Source: an uncultured Cyanobium sp. (GTDB taxonomy: Bacteria; Cyanobacteriota; Cyanobacteriia; PCC-6307; Cyanobiaceae). Taken from it: a DNA stretch of 11,264 bases. Below the pieces are notes generated by a model. That model had not been told where the DNA came from and ran no database searches. It saw only the letters and a list, made by a program, of their open reading frames with translations. Both the position numbers and the translations under genes were made by a program. Positions 1 to 6,189 of the stretch are shown piece by piece (position 1 is the stretch's first letter; each line of letters starts with the position of its first letter). The DNA lies in assembly GCA_937919075.1 (NCBI GenBank), contig CALFOF010000145.1:1-11264 (forward strand), read 5' to 3'.

Positions 1-1802
1 CTCACCCACCAGGGCTGGCCGGCCGGCTGGGCCTCATCCGCCATCGTCCCTCCCGCCAACCAGGCCAGCAGCAGGCGATCGCGGCGTTCCCGCGCCCCGC
101 GGCGGGCCCGGCGCCACTGCGGCTCCGCCTGCTCAAACACCTCCGCCACCGACGTGCCCGGCAGGATGTCGTGGAACTGCTGAAACAGCAGCGTGCGCCA
201 TCCGGCGCCGGCGGAACCAGCTGCCTGCGTATCGCCCGCTTGCTTGTCAGCTGCCAGCGTGTCGTCCTCCGGCGCCGTGATGTCCGCCGCATCGGCCCAG
301 AGCAGCGCCGCCGCCAGGTCGGCCTCGCGCAGCAGCCGTTCCAGGGTGCGGTTGTGGCGTTTCTGGTCGGGCCGGCTGGTGGGGCAGGCCCGGTGCAGCT
401 CCAGGTAGAGCTCGTCGCGCCACACCGGCAGCTGGGCGCGGCAGGGCTCCAGCCGGGCCAGGTAAGGGCGCACGCCGCCGTGGACCTGGGGCGCAGCGGC
501 GGGCTGCTGCTGCCACAGCGCCAGCTGCTCATACATCTCTGCCGTGGGGCCGCCGCCGTGGTCGCCCACGCCCGGCAGCCACAGGGCTTCCGCGTCGCCG
601 GTGGCCCGCTGCCACTCCAGCCGGTAGCGCTCCATCGCCAGCGGGTCGCCGCCGGTGCCGATCGGGGCGGTCATCAGCGCCAGCACTTCGGCGCCGCAGC
701 GTCCCCGCCAGCGGAACAGCCGGTGCGGGAACGGATTCGTGGCATTCCAGGCCAGCTTGTGGGTGCAGAACCAGCGCACCCCGGTGGCCGCCGCCACCAC
801 CGGCAGCCCGGCGCCGAAGCCGAAGCTGTCGGGCAGCCAGGCGAGCGGGTGCTCCCACTCCGGAAAGGTGGCGCGGCTGTAGGACTGGCCTTCCTCGAAC
901 TGGCGCAGCAGCGAGGCGGTGCCGATCAGCACCGCATCGGTTTCCACCCACGGGCCATTGAGCGGCTCCCATCGCCCCTCCCGCATCCGCGCCCGGATCG
1001 CGGCGAACAAAGCGGGGCGGTGCTGCTCTAACCAGGCGTAGAGCGCCGGGGTGGAATGGCCGAACTGCAGCGTCGGGTCGCGCTCCATCAACACCAGCGT
1101 CGAGCGGAAGGTGCGCTCCGCCGCCTGCCAGGTATCAGCCACCGGCCACAACCAGGCCAGATCCAGGTGGGCATGGCCCGACACCTGAAAACCGCCCGGC
1201 GGCGCCTGCACCGCCCGGGCCCGCGCCTCTGCCGCCTCTAGGCTCAGCGGCGGGCTGGCGGCCGTCTGGCGCAGGGCCGCCAGCTCCAGGGCGGTGGCCA
1301 GCAGCAGGCCGCCGGGGTCGCGCCGGTCGAGGGGTTCGGCCTCGATCCGGCTGTGGATCAGGGCGCCGTCGTCGTGCAGGGGGCTGCGCAGCTCCAGTTC
1401 CAGATGCAGCGGCTCCCCGCTCCACCAGCGCTGCGGCAGCCGCCAGCGGCAGGCCGCATCGAACAGATCGCCGCGGTGCACCGGCTGCCCATCAACGCGC
1501 AGCTCGGCCTCGGCGGCCCACCAGCTCAGCACCAGCCGCGCCACGGCCGGCGGCTGGTCGCGCCACGGCTCCGGGCACACCAGCGTCGTCGTCAATTGCA
1601 ACGGTTGGCCACCGCGGGGCCAGAGGATCAGGCCACGGGCGTGCCAATCGGGGCGGTAGTGCCGTCCCCAGGCCTCGCCGAGGGCCTCGCGCCACTCCCC
1701 ATCAGGGAAGCGGCGGCACCAGCGGGGCTGCAGGTCGAGGCAGGAACGTGATCGAAACGTTTCAATCCAGGGGCGAAGCTCGGGATCGAGGCCCTGCGTC
1801 AT
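1..1802 (-). CDS. Alpha-mannosidase, glycoside hydrolase family 38 (C-terminal part off window)
   Basis: The enzyme would hydrolyse terminal alpha-mannosyl residues from glycans; with no signal peptide visible, it probably acts in the cytoplasm. One open frame reads without interruption for about 600 codons and runs off the left edge; bacterial GH38 enzymes are commonly near 1,000 residues, so roughly the last 400 are missing. GH38 landmarks appear in order: a GHAHLDLAWLW metal-site motif (H210, H212, D214), WLPDSFGF with the expected nucleophile Asp (D325), GVGDHGGGPT (D414), ELYLELHR near 450, and FQQFHDILPG (H544, D545). About 25 low-complexity residues (Ala, Asp, Gly, Gln) sit just before the last motif and look like a lineage-specific loop. 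The start is uncertain: an in-frame ATG at 1826 would add eight residues, and neither ATG has a clear ribosome site. The gene is divergent from psbI. The family call is firm; the natural substrate is unknown. Confidence 0.93.
   Translation of the reverse strand, partial: MTQGLDPELRPWIETFRSRSCLDLQPRWCRRFPDGEWREALGEAWGRHYRPDWHARGLILWPRGGQPLQLTTTLVCPEPWRDQPPAVARLVLSWWAAEAELRVDGQPVHRGDLFDAACRWRLPQRWWSGEPLHLELELRSPLHDDGALIHSRIEAEPLDRRDPGGLLLATALELAALRQTAASPPLSLEAAEARARAVQAPPGGFQVSGHAHLDLAWLWPVADTWQAAERTFRSTLVLMERDPTLQFGHSTPALYAWLEQHRPALFAAIRARMREGRWEPLNGPWVETDAVLIGTASLLRQFEEGQSYSRATFPEWEHPLAWLPDSFGFGAGLPVVAAATGVRWFCTHKLAWNATNPFPHRLFRWRGRCGAEVLALMTAPIGTGGDPLAMERYRLEWQRATGDAEALWLPGVGDHGGGPTAEMYEQLALWQQQPAAAPQVHGGVRPYLARLEPCRAQLPVWRDELYLELHRACPTSRPDQKRHNRTLERLLREADLAAALLWADAADITAPEDDTLAADKQAGDTQAAGSAGAGWRTLLFQQFHDILPGTSVAEVFEQAEPQWRRARRGARERRDRLLLAWLAGGTMADEAQPAGQPWWV
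75..82. repeat. HIP1 octamer GCGATCGC
   Basis: Perfect GCGATCGC palindrome inside the alpha-mannosidase gene. This is the highly iterated palindrome typical of many cyanobacterial genomes. Confidence 0.85.
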
Positions 1803-1903
1803 CGTTTCGGGTCGGGTATGACCCATAGGATGATGCCGCTGCCGAAGGGTCGTTCAGGGCCCACCTGGCGCCTGTCACTCCCTGTCACCCGCCGGACCGG
1901 ACC
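1803..1903. promoter_or_regulatory. Divergent intergenic region, mannosidase / psbI
   Basis: This 101-bp gap must hold the 5' regions of both divergent genes. A TATGAC hexamer at 1817-1822 could be a plus-strand -10 element for psbI, leaving a leader of about 75 nt, but no convincing -35 was found. Just before psbI lies an exact 8-bp direct repeat, CCTGTCAC, at 1871-1878 and 1881-1888, spaced by 10 bp. The promoter assignment is inference; only the repeat is directly visible. Confidence 0.35.
1871..1888 (+). repeat. Direct repeat CCTGTCAC x2, 10-bp period, upstream of psbI
   Basis: Two exact 8-bp copies (1871-1878 and 1881-1888) are separated by TC, so they lie on the same face of the helix. 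The second copy ends 15 bp before the psbI ATG. It could be an operator or leader element, or chance. Confidence 0.5.
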
Positions 1904-2023
1904 ATGCTCGCTCTCAAGATTTCGGTTTACTCGGTCGTTTTCTTCTTCATCGGCATCTTCGTCTTCGGCTTCCTGGCCAGCGATCCCAGCCGCACCCCCA
2001 GCCGCAAAGATCTCGAAGACTGA
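1904..2023 (+). CDS. psbI: Photosystem II reaction center protein I (PsbI)
   Basis: PsbI is a single-span thylakoid membrane subunit of photosystem II that lies beside D1 (PsbA) and CP43 and helps assembly and stability of the core. The 39-residue product begins [20 protein letters not shown], giving one hydrophobic helix over roughly residues 4-25. It continues [18 protein letters not shown], matching the conserved FGFLSSDP-x-R-x-P-x-RKDLE tail of the family; PsbI is normally 35-39 residues. The ATG is fixed by the family N terminus. The bases just upstream (CCGGACCGGACC) offer only a weak ribosome site. The gene is divergent from the alpha-mannosidase and lies 128 bp before the large envelope-protein gene on the same strand, so co-transcription is possible. 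It is too small for most automatic gene finders. Confidence 0.97.
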   Translation: MLALKISVYSVVFFFIGIFVFGFLASDPSRTPSRKDLED

Positions 2024-2064
2024 ACCCTGAGCTCCTGACCCAGCGCACCGCGTCCCCCTACGGG

Positions 2065-2074
2065 CCAGCGCTGG
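2065..2074. repeat. Palindrome CCAGCGCTGG between psbI and the envelope-protein gene
   Basis: A perfect 10-bp palindrome lies 41 bp after the psbI stop and is flanked by GG and GCC, so a slightly bulged longer pairing is possible. There is no T-run and the centre leaves no loop, so a terminator role is doubtful. It could be a processing hairpin, a protein-binding site, or chance in GC-rich DNA. Confidence 0.3.
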
Positions 2075-2151
2075 GCCAGTGTTCGCCCTGCCCGGCAGCG
2101 GCCTCTGACCATGCACGTCGTGGCAGGATCAGCCGCTGATTGGGAAATCGC

Positions 2152-5100
2152 GTGCCCTCAGCCAAGCCACTTCGCTGGGCCTTTGGGGTTGCAGGCGTGC
2201 TCGCGGCCTGTTCCGGGGTTCCCAGCGTGGAGGCCCGCAACCATCCGCCTTCCCCCCAGCCACAGGCAGCTGTCAGCGCTACGCCTGGAGCAGATCCAGG
2301 CACGGAGTTAGCTGCGGGCGACGCCAGCCCAGCCAGTGGAGCCGCGCAACCACAGCCACACACGGGCCCCGCAGCACTGCCGGCGTCCAGCCTGGCGGCG
2401 ACACCAAAGGAGTCCGGTCTGACGACCACACCGGCGGGTTCCGGTCTGACGGCCACGACCACGAGTGATCCCAGCGACCCTGCCTCCCTTCCCGCCGCAG
2501 CGGTGCAGGCACTGGATCCCGGCGCCAACGAAGCCAGTGGCCACCAGGATTCGATTCCCAGCCAGGGCCAGGATCCCAGCCCGGTGCCGCTGCCTGGCGG
2601 TGGCCCCCCAGCAGATCTGGCGCCCGCGCCGGCGGCAGCCGCCGCCTCCCCTCCCCTGCTGCTCGACATCACCGCCGATCAGCAGGGCTTCGATCTGGTG
2701 ATCAACCGCTATGTGGCCACCGGCAATGCCTCGGCCCTGCTGTCCGGCGGCCGCCTGATGGCCGAGCGGATCGAATACGACACTGTGAACCGCACCGTGT
2801 ACGCCACCGGCAGCGTGCGGTTTCAGCGCGGCAACCAGTTCCTGCAGGCCAGCAAGCTGCGTTTCAACCTGATCGAAGGCCGTGGGGAGATGGAGGACGT
2901 CTACGGCGTGCTCGACCTCACCACCTCTGTTGTGGATCTCAATCCGGAGGTGCCCCCGGCCGAGCCCCTGGGGGCGCCGCCGCCACTGGCCTGCCCCACC
3001 GAGCTGCCGCCGATCCCGAACTGGCACCCCTACCCCTGGGCGGCCACGGCCTGGGCCGGCCAGACCACCAACGCCGGCTTCGGCGAAACCTTCGTCTTCC
3101 AGGGGGCCCTGCGCCAGGACTACCTGCTGGGCGCAGGCCTGCAGCGGCGCCTGCTCCAGGCCGGGCCCTTCGCCCTCGAGCTCGATCTCAACCTGCTGGG
3201 GCACAAGGCGGCCGCCGAAAACAGCGCCGGCATCGCCGCCCAGAGCTTCGGAGAAATCACCGCTGGCATCGGTCTGCGGGCCTGGCTGCAGCCCTGGCTC
3301 AGCCTGGGCTTTGTGCAGGGGGTGAGCCTCAACACCAGCTTGAGCAACTTCGAGTGCGCCACCCGCGAGAACTGCGCCCAGCTGCTCAACTACCTCGCCT
3401 TCGAGGTGGAAGGGGCGTTCTCGCCGGAGTGGTCGGTGGTGGGCCGGATTCACCATCGCTCCGGTGCCTTCGGCGTTTACAGCGGGGTGCGCGAAGGCAG
3501 CAACGCCTACCTGATCGGCCTGCGCCATCGCTTCGGCAGCCAACCCGCCCGTGCTGCCAGCCCGCAGGCCGAACTGCTGCCCCCCAAGGGCTGCCCCAAC
3601 CGCGGCGCCGAGCCGCCCGAGCGGCCCCGCTCGCTGGCCGAGGCGCTGGAGCAGGTCGCGATGGGCGGCAGCGCCCCCGCCGAGCCCCAAGGCCCCACCG
3701 ATCCTGCTGCCGGAACAGGTGCCACCGCTGCTGGCCAGGCGCCACAGCGGCCCAATTTCTACGCCATGCGCGCTCAGGAAGAGGAACGCCGCAAGGCGAT
3801 CGCCGGCCTCACCGATCAACGCATCAGTGATGTGCAAGCGCGTGAAGGCCTGTCCTCCGAGCGCCGCTTCGGCGTTCCCGGGGGCGGCAACATCGGCGAC
3901 AACAACAACAACAACAACGACTTCGGGCCCGCCAGGCCGCCCCAGGTGCGGCGGCTGGAGAGCAATCGACGCCCGAACCTGGTGGACGGCACCCTCACCC
4001 GGCTGCGCTTTCAGGCCGCCCGCGCCGTGCTCACCGCCGAAGGCTGGCGGGCCGATCGGGCCAGCTTCACCAACGACCCGTTCACGCCCGCCCAGTCGTG
4101 GATGGATGCCGACGACGTGCTGGCCGTGCAGGACAAGAACGGCGACACGGTGATCACCTCACGCCGCAACCGTCTGATTTTGGAAGATCGCCTGCCGATC
4201 AACGTCACGAGCAGCACCCGCATCCGCAAGGAGCAGGAGGTGGAGAACCGCTGGGTCTTCGGCGTCGACAACGAAGACCGCGACGGCTTCTTCGTGGGCC
4301 GCCGCCTCAAGCCGATCGGCATCGGCCAGCGCGGCATCCTGGAGCTGGAGCCCCAGTTCCTGCTGCAACGCGCCTACGAAGGCACCACCAACAGCTATCC
4401 CCTGCCCGGCCAGTCCGCCGGGGCGAATCCCCAGTCGCAGCCCAGCACCCTGGGCGATCTGTTCGGCCTGGAAGCGCGCCTGCAGGCGCCGGTGTTCGGC
4501 TTTGACGCCGACCTCAACCTCGACATCTCCACCTTTGATCCCAGCAATTTCTCCAACGGCACCCGCAGCTGGGGCGAACTGGTGCGCCCGCTCACGCTGC
4601 CGCTGCTGGGTGATGTGAAGTCACGCATCTTCGGCGCCTACCGCTTCCGCATCTGGAACGGAACGCTGGGCGAGCAGGACGTCTACTCCGCCTACGGCAC
4701 CTCGATCGAGCGGCGCGGCGTGCTGCCGCCTGTGGGAACACTCAGCAACAGCTACTTCTGGCGGCTGGGCGTGGGCAACTACCAAAGCAACGAGTTCTTC
4801 GAGAACGGTGGCGAATCCCAGAACTTCGCCCAGCTATGGCGCGGCAACGCCTTCGGCGCCATCAACAGTTCCATCACCCTTTGGCGCGGCCAGCCGCTGC
4901 CCTCCACCCCAGAAGGGGCGCTGCGCTATTCGCCGGTGCCGATCGTGCCGGGCCTCACCTTCAACACCAACATCTCAGCGAGCCTCGCCTACTTCGGCGA
5001 TGGCACCCGTCAGAACGTGTTCTCGCTCTCCGGCGGGCCCACGCTCACCCTGGGCCACTTCAGCCGGCCCTTCCTCGATTACACCCAGCTCACGATCACG

Positions 5101-5451
5101 GGTGGCATCAGCGTGCGCGATGGCCTCAGCCCGTTCGCCTTCGATGCCGCCGTGGATCTGGGCACGGTGGGCATTGGCCTCACCCAGCAACTGGTGGGCC
5201 CGCTGGTGCTCGATGGCGGCATCGGCGTGAACGTGGATGCCAGCTCACCCAACTACGGCGAGCTCACCGGCTCGTTCGTTGAACTGCGTTGGCAGCGTCG
5301 CTCCTATGCCTTCAGCGTCTACTACAGCCCCTTTGAAGGGATCGGCGGTGTGCGCATCCGCTTGAACGATTTCGGCTTCAGGGGTACCGGCGTGCCCTTC
5401 GTGCCCTACCAACAACGCATGCGCGGCAACACCGGCGACGGCCTGTTCTGA
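2152..5451 (+). CDS. DUF3769/LptD-like outer-membrane protein with OstA-like and PagL-like segments
   Basis: This is probably an outer-membrane factor for lipopolysaccharide export or assembly in a cyanobacterium. Using GTG at 2152 (GGGA six bases upstream), the product is 1,099 residues; a TTG at 2140, directly after a stop codon, would add four. Order: basic start and short hydrophobic segment (7-19) ending in the lipobox-like LAAC-S, with a possible signal peptidase I site VEA at 26-28; Pro/Ala/Thr-rich linker (29-167); OstA/LptA-like segment (about 170-265, with YATGSVRFQRG); aromatic- and Gly-rich barrel-like segment (about 285-463) holding HHRS (434-437) and REGSN (447-451); Pro/Ala linker with six Asn (584-589); and a region from about 600 resembling the cyanobacterial DUF3769 family, containing FTNDPFTPAQ and ending in Phe as many barrels do. 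Cysteines lie only at 20, 281, 402, 408 and 481. It follows psbI and converges on leuD. The envelope role is fairly secure; the exact role is inferred. Confidence 0.82.
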   Translation: MPSAKPLRWAFGVAGVLAACSGVPSVEARNHPPSPQPQAAVSATPGADPGTELAAGDASPASGAAQPQPHTGPAALPASSLAATPKESGLTTTPAGSGLTATTTSDPSDPASLPAAAVQALDPGANEASGHQDSIPSQGQDPSPVPLPGGGPPADLAPAPAAAAASPPLLLDITADQQGFDLVINRYVATGNASALLSGGRLMAERIEYDTVNRTVYATGSVRFQRGNQFLQASKLRFNLIEGRGEMEDVYGVLDLTTSVVDLNPEVPPAEPLGAPPPLACPTELPPIPNWHPYPWAATAWAGQTTNAGFGETFVFQGALRQDYLLGAGLQRRLLQAGPFALELDLNLLGHKAAAENSAGIAAQSFGEITAGIGLRAWLQPWLSLGFVQGVSLNTSLSNFECATRENCAQLLNYLAFEVEGAFSPEWSVVGRIHHRSGAFGVYSGVREGSNAYLIGLRHRFGSQPARAASPQAELLPPKGCPNRGAEPPERPRSLAEALEQVAMGGSAPAEPQGPTDPAAGTGATAAGQAPQRPNFYAMRAQEEERRKAIAGLTDQRISDVQAREGLSSERRFGVPGGGNIGDNNNNNNDFGPARPPQVRRLESNRRPNLVDGTLTRLRFQAARAVLTAEGWRADRASFTNDPFTPAQSWMDADDVLAVQDKNGDTVITSRRNRLILEDRLPINVTSSTRIRKEQEVENRWVFGVDNEDRDGFFVGRRLKPIGIGQRGILELEPQFLLQRAYEGTTNSYPLPGQSAGANPQSQPSTLGDLFGLEARLQAPVFGFDADLNLDISTFDPSNFSNGTRSWGELVRPLTLPLLGDVKSRIFGAYRFRIWNGTLGEQDVYSAYGTSIERRGVLPPVGTLSNSYFWRLGVGNYQSNEFFENGGESQNFAQLWRGNAFGAINSSITLWRGQPLPSTPEGALRYSPVPIVPGLTFNTNISASLAYFGDGTRQNVFSLSGGPTLTLGHFSRPFLDYTQLTITGGISVRDGLSPFAFDAAVDLGTVGIGLTQQLVGPLVLDGGIGVNVDASSPNYGELTGSFVELRWQRRSYAFSVYYSPFEGIGGVRIRLNDFGFRGTGVPFVPYQQRMRGNTGDGLF
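2413..2466 (+). repeat. Imperfect 27-bp tandem duplication in the linker coding region
   Basis: TCCGGTCTGACG occurs at 2413-2424 and again at 2440-2451, in frame, giving SGLTTTPAG followed by SGLTATTT. The unit is 27 bp (nine codons), and the second halves have diverged. It lies in the low-complexity linker after the signal peptide of the large envelope protein, where length change should be tolerated. Confidence 0.7.
3796..3803. repeat. HIP1 octamer GCGATCGC
   Basis: Perfect copy, extended to GGCGATCGCC, within the second linker of the DUF3769-like gene. Confidence 0.85.
3901..3918 (+). repeat. (AAC)6 microsatellite encoding six Asn
   Basis: Six exact AAC triplets flanked by GAC on both sides encode D-N6-D at the junction between the linker and the DUF3769-like domain. 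The run is strikingly AT-richer than the GC-rich surroundings and is in frame, so slippage would change linker length without disrupting the protein. Confidence 0.9.
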
Positions 5452-5481
5452 GCGAGCGGCTGATTGCGCTGCAGCGGCTGT

Positions 5482-5503
5482 GGCCGGGGCTACCGCCCCG
5501 GCC
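5482..5503. terminator. GC-rich hairpin between convergent genes (candidate bidirectional terminator)
   Basis: A perfect 9-bp inverted repeat, GGCCGGGGC with loop TACC and GCCCCGGCC, starts 31 bp after the stop of the DUF3769-like gene and ends 5 bp before the leuD stop on the other strand. It could end transcription of both genes. Neither side has a T-run, so intrinsic termination may be weak and it could instead protect mRNA 3' ends. Confidence 0.65.
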
Positions 5504-5507
5504 CGGC

Positions 5508-6158
5508 TCAGAACCCGTTCAGGTAGGGCAGCCGGGCGACGGTGGCCACCAGGGCGTCGTCGTTGGCGAGCAGCTGGCCGGTGGCATCCCACTGGCCGGT
5601 GGTGAGCATCTGCCGCGGCCCGGGCGCCAGCTCCAGCGCCCACACCTGATCGCCGCAGCGCAGCTCGGCGGCCTGCACATCCAGCAGGAAGGAGGCGGTG
5701 GGATGGGCGTTGGCATGGGCCTGGATGGCCAGCATCTGTTCGTGGCCGCTGGTGAGGCAGGGCAGGCCAAGGGCCAGGCCGTTGCCATGGAAGATTTCAG
5801 CGAAGCTCTCGCCGATCACCGCCCGCAGGCCCCAGCGCATCAGCGCCTGCGGCGCATGTTCGCGGCTCGACCCACAGCCGAAGTTGCGGTTCACCAGCAG
5901 CAACCGGGCACCGCTGTGCTCGGGGCGGTCGAACGGATGGCTGCCGCCCAGTTCGCTGCGGTCGTCGGCGAACACCTGTTCCCCCAGGCCTTCGAAGGTG
6001 ACGCACTTGAGGAAACGGGCCGGGATGATCCGGTCGGTGTCGATGTCGTCGCCGGCGAGCACCACCGCGCGCCCTTCGACGCTGGGGATCGGTCCGATCG
6101 GAAAGCCGCTGGCGGTCACCGCGTCGGTGAGGGGGGGCAGGGAAGGGGAAGCGATCAC
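5508..6158 (-). CDS. leuD: 3-isopropylmalate dehydratase, small subunit
   Basis: LeuD pairs with LeuC to form isopropylmalate isomerase, which converts 2-isopropylmalate to 3-isopropylmalate in cytoplasmic leucine synthesis. The 216-residue product has the small-subunit swivel-domain signatures GDDIDTDRIIPARFLK (36-51) and NFGCGSSREHAP (92-103), and ends PYLNGF. The start is GTG at 6158, only four codons after an in-frame stop (TGA, CCA CTT GAC GCC, then GTG), so no longer in-frame start exists; a GTG at 6119 is a possible shorter alternative. No clear ribosome site is seen. It lies 31 bp after leuC and is probably co-transcribed. The first ~20 residues are not part of the conserved family core. 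Confidence 0.97.
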   Translation of the reverse strand: MIASPSLPPLTDAVTASGFPIGPIPSVEGRAVVLAGDDIDTDRIIPARFLKCVTFEGLGEQVFADDRSELGGSHPFDRPEHSGARLLLVNRNFGCGSSREHAPQALMRWGLRAVIGESFAEIFHGNGLALGLPCLTSGHEQMLAIQAHANAHPTASFLLDVQAAELRCGDQVWALELAPGPRQMLTTGQWDATGQLLANDDALVATVARLPYLNGF

Positions 6159-6189
6159 GGCGTCAAGTGGTCATGGTGGGTCAGCTGGG

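Noticed and set aside
171..1031. 286-codon plus-strand open frame
   Set aside because: It is a shadow of the GH38 alpha-mannosidase frame on the other strand, which carries all the catalytic motifs.
1799..2116. 105-codon minus-strand frame antisense to psbI
   Set aside because: No recognisable family and no ribosome site; it is explained by psbI on the other strand. Its stop overlaps the mannosidase ATG (ATGA), but this looks like coincidence.
2140..2151. TTG start for the large envelope protein
   Set aside because: It directly follows a stop codon and has poor ribosome-site spacing; GTG at 2152 has a better-placed GGGA. It is not fully excluded.
2308..3837. 509-codon minus-strand open frame
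   Set aside because: It lies opposite the DUF3769-like gene and shows only composition-driven Gly/Ala/Arg repeats.
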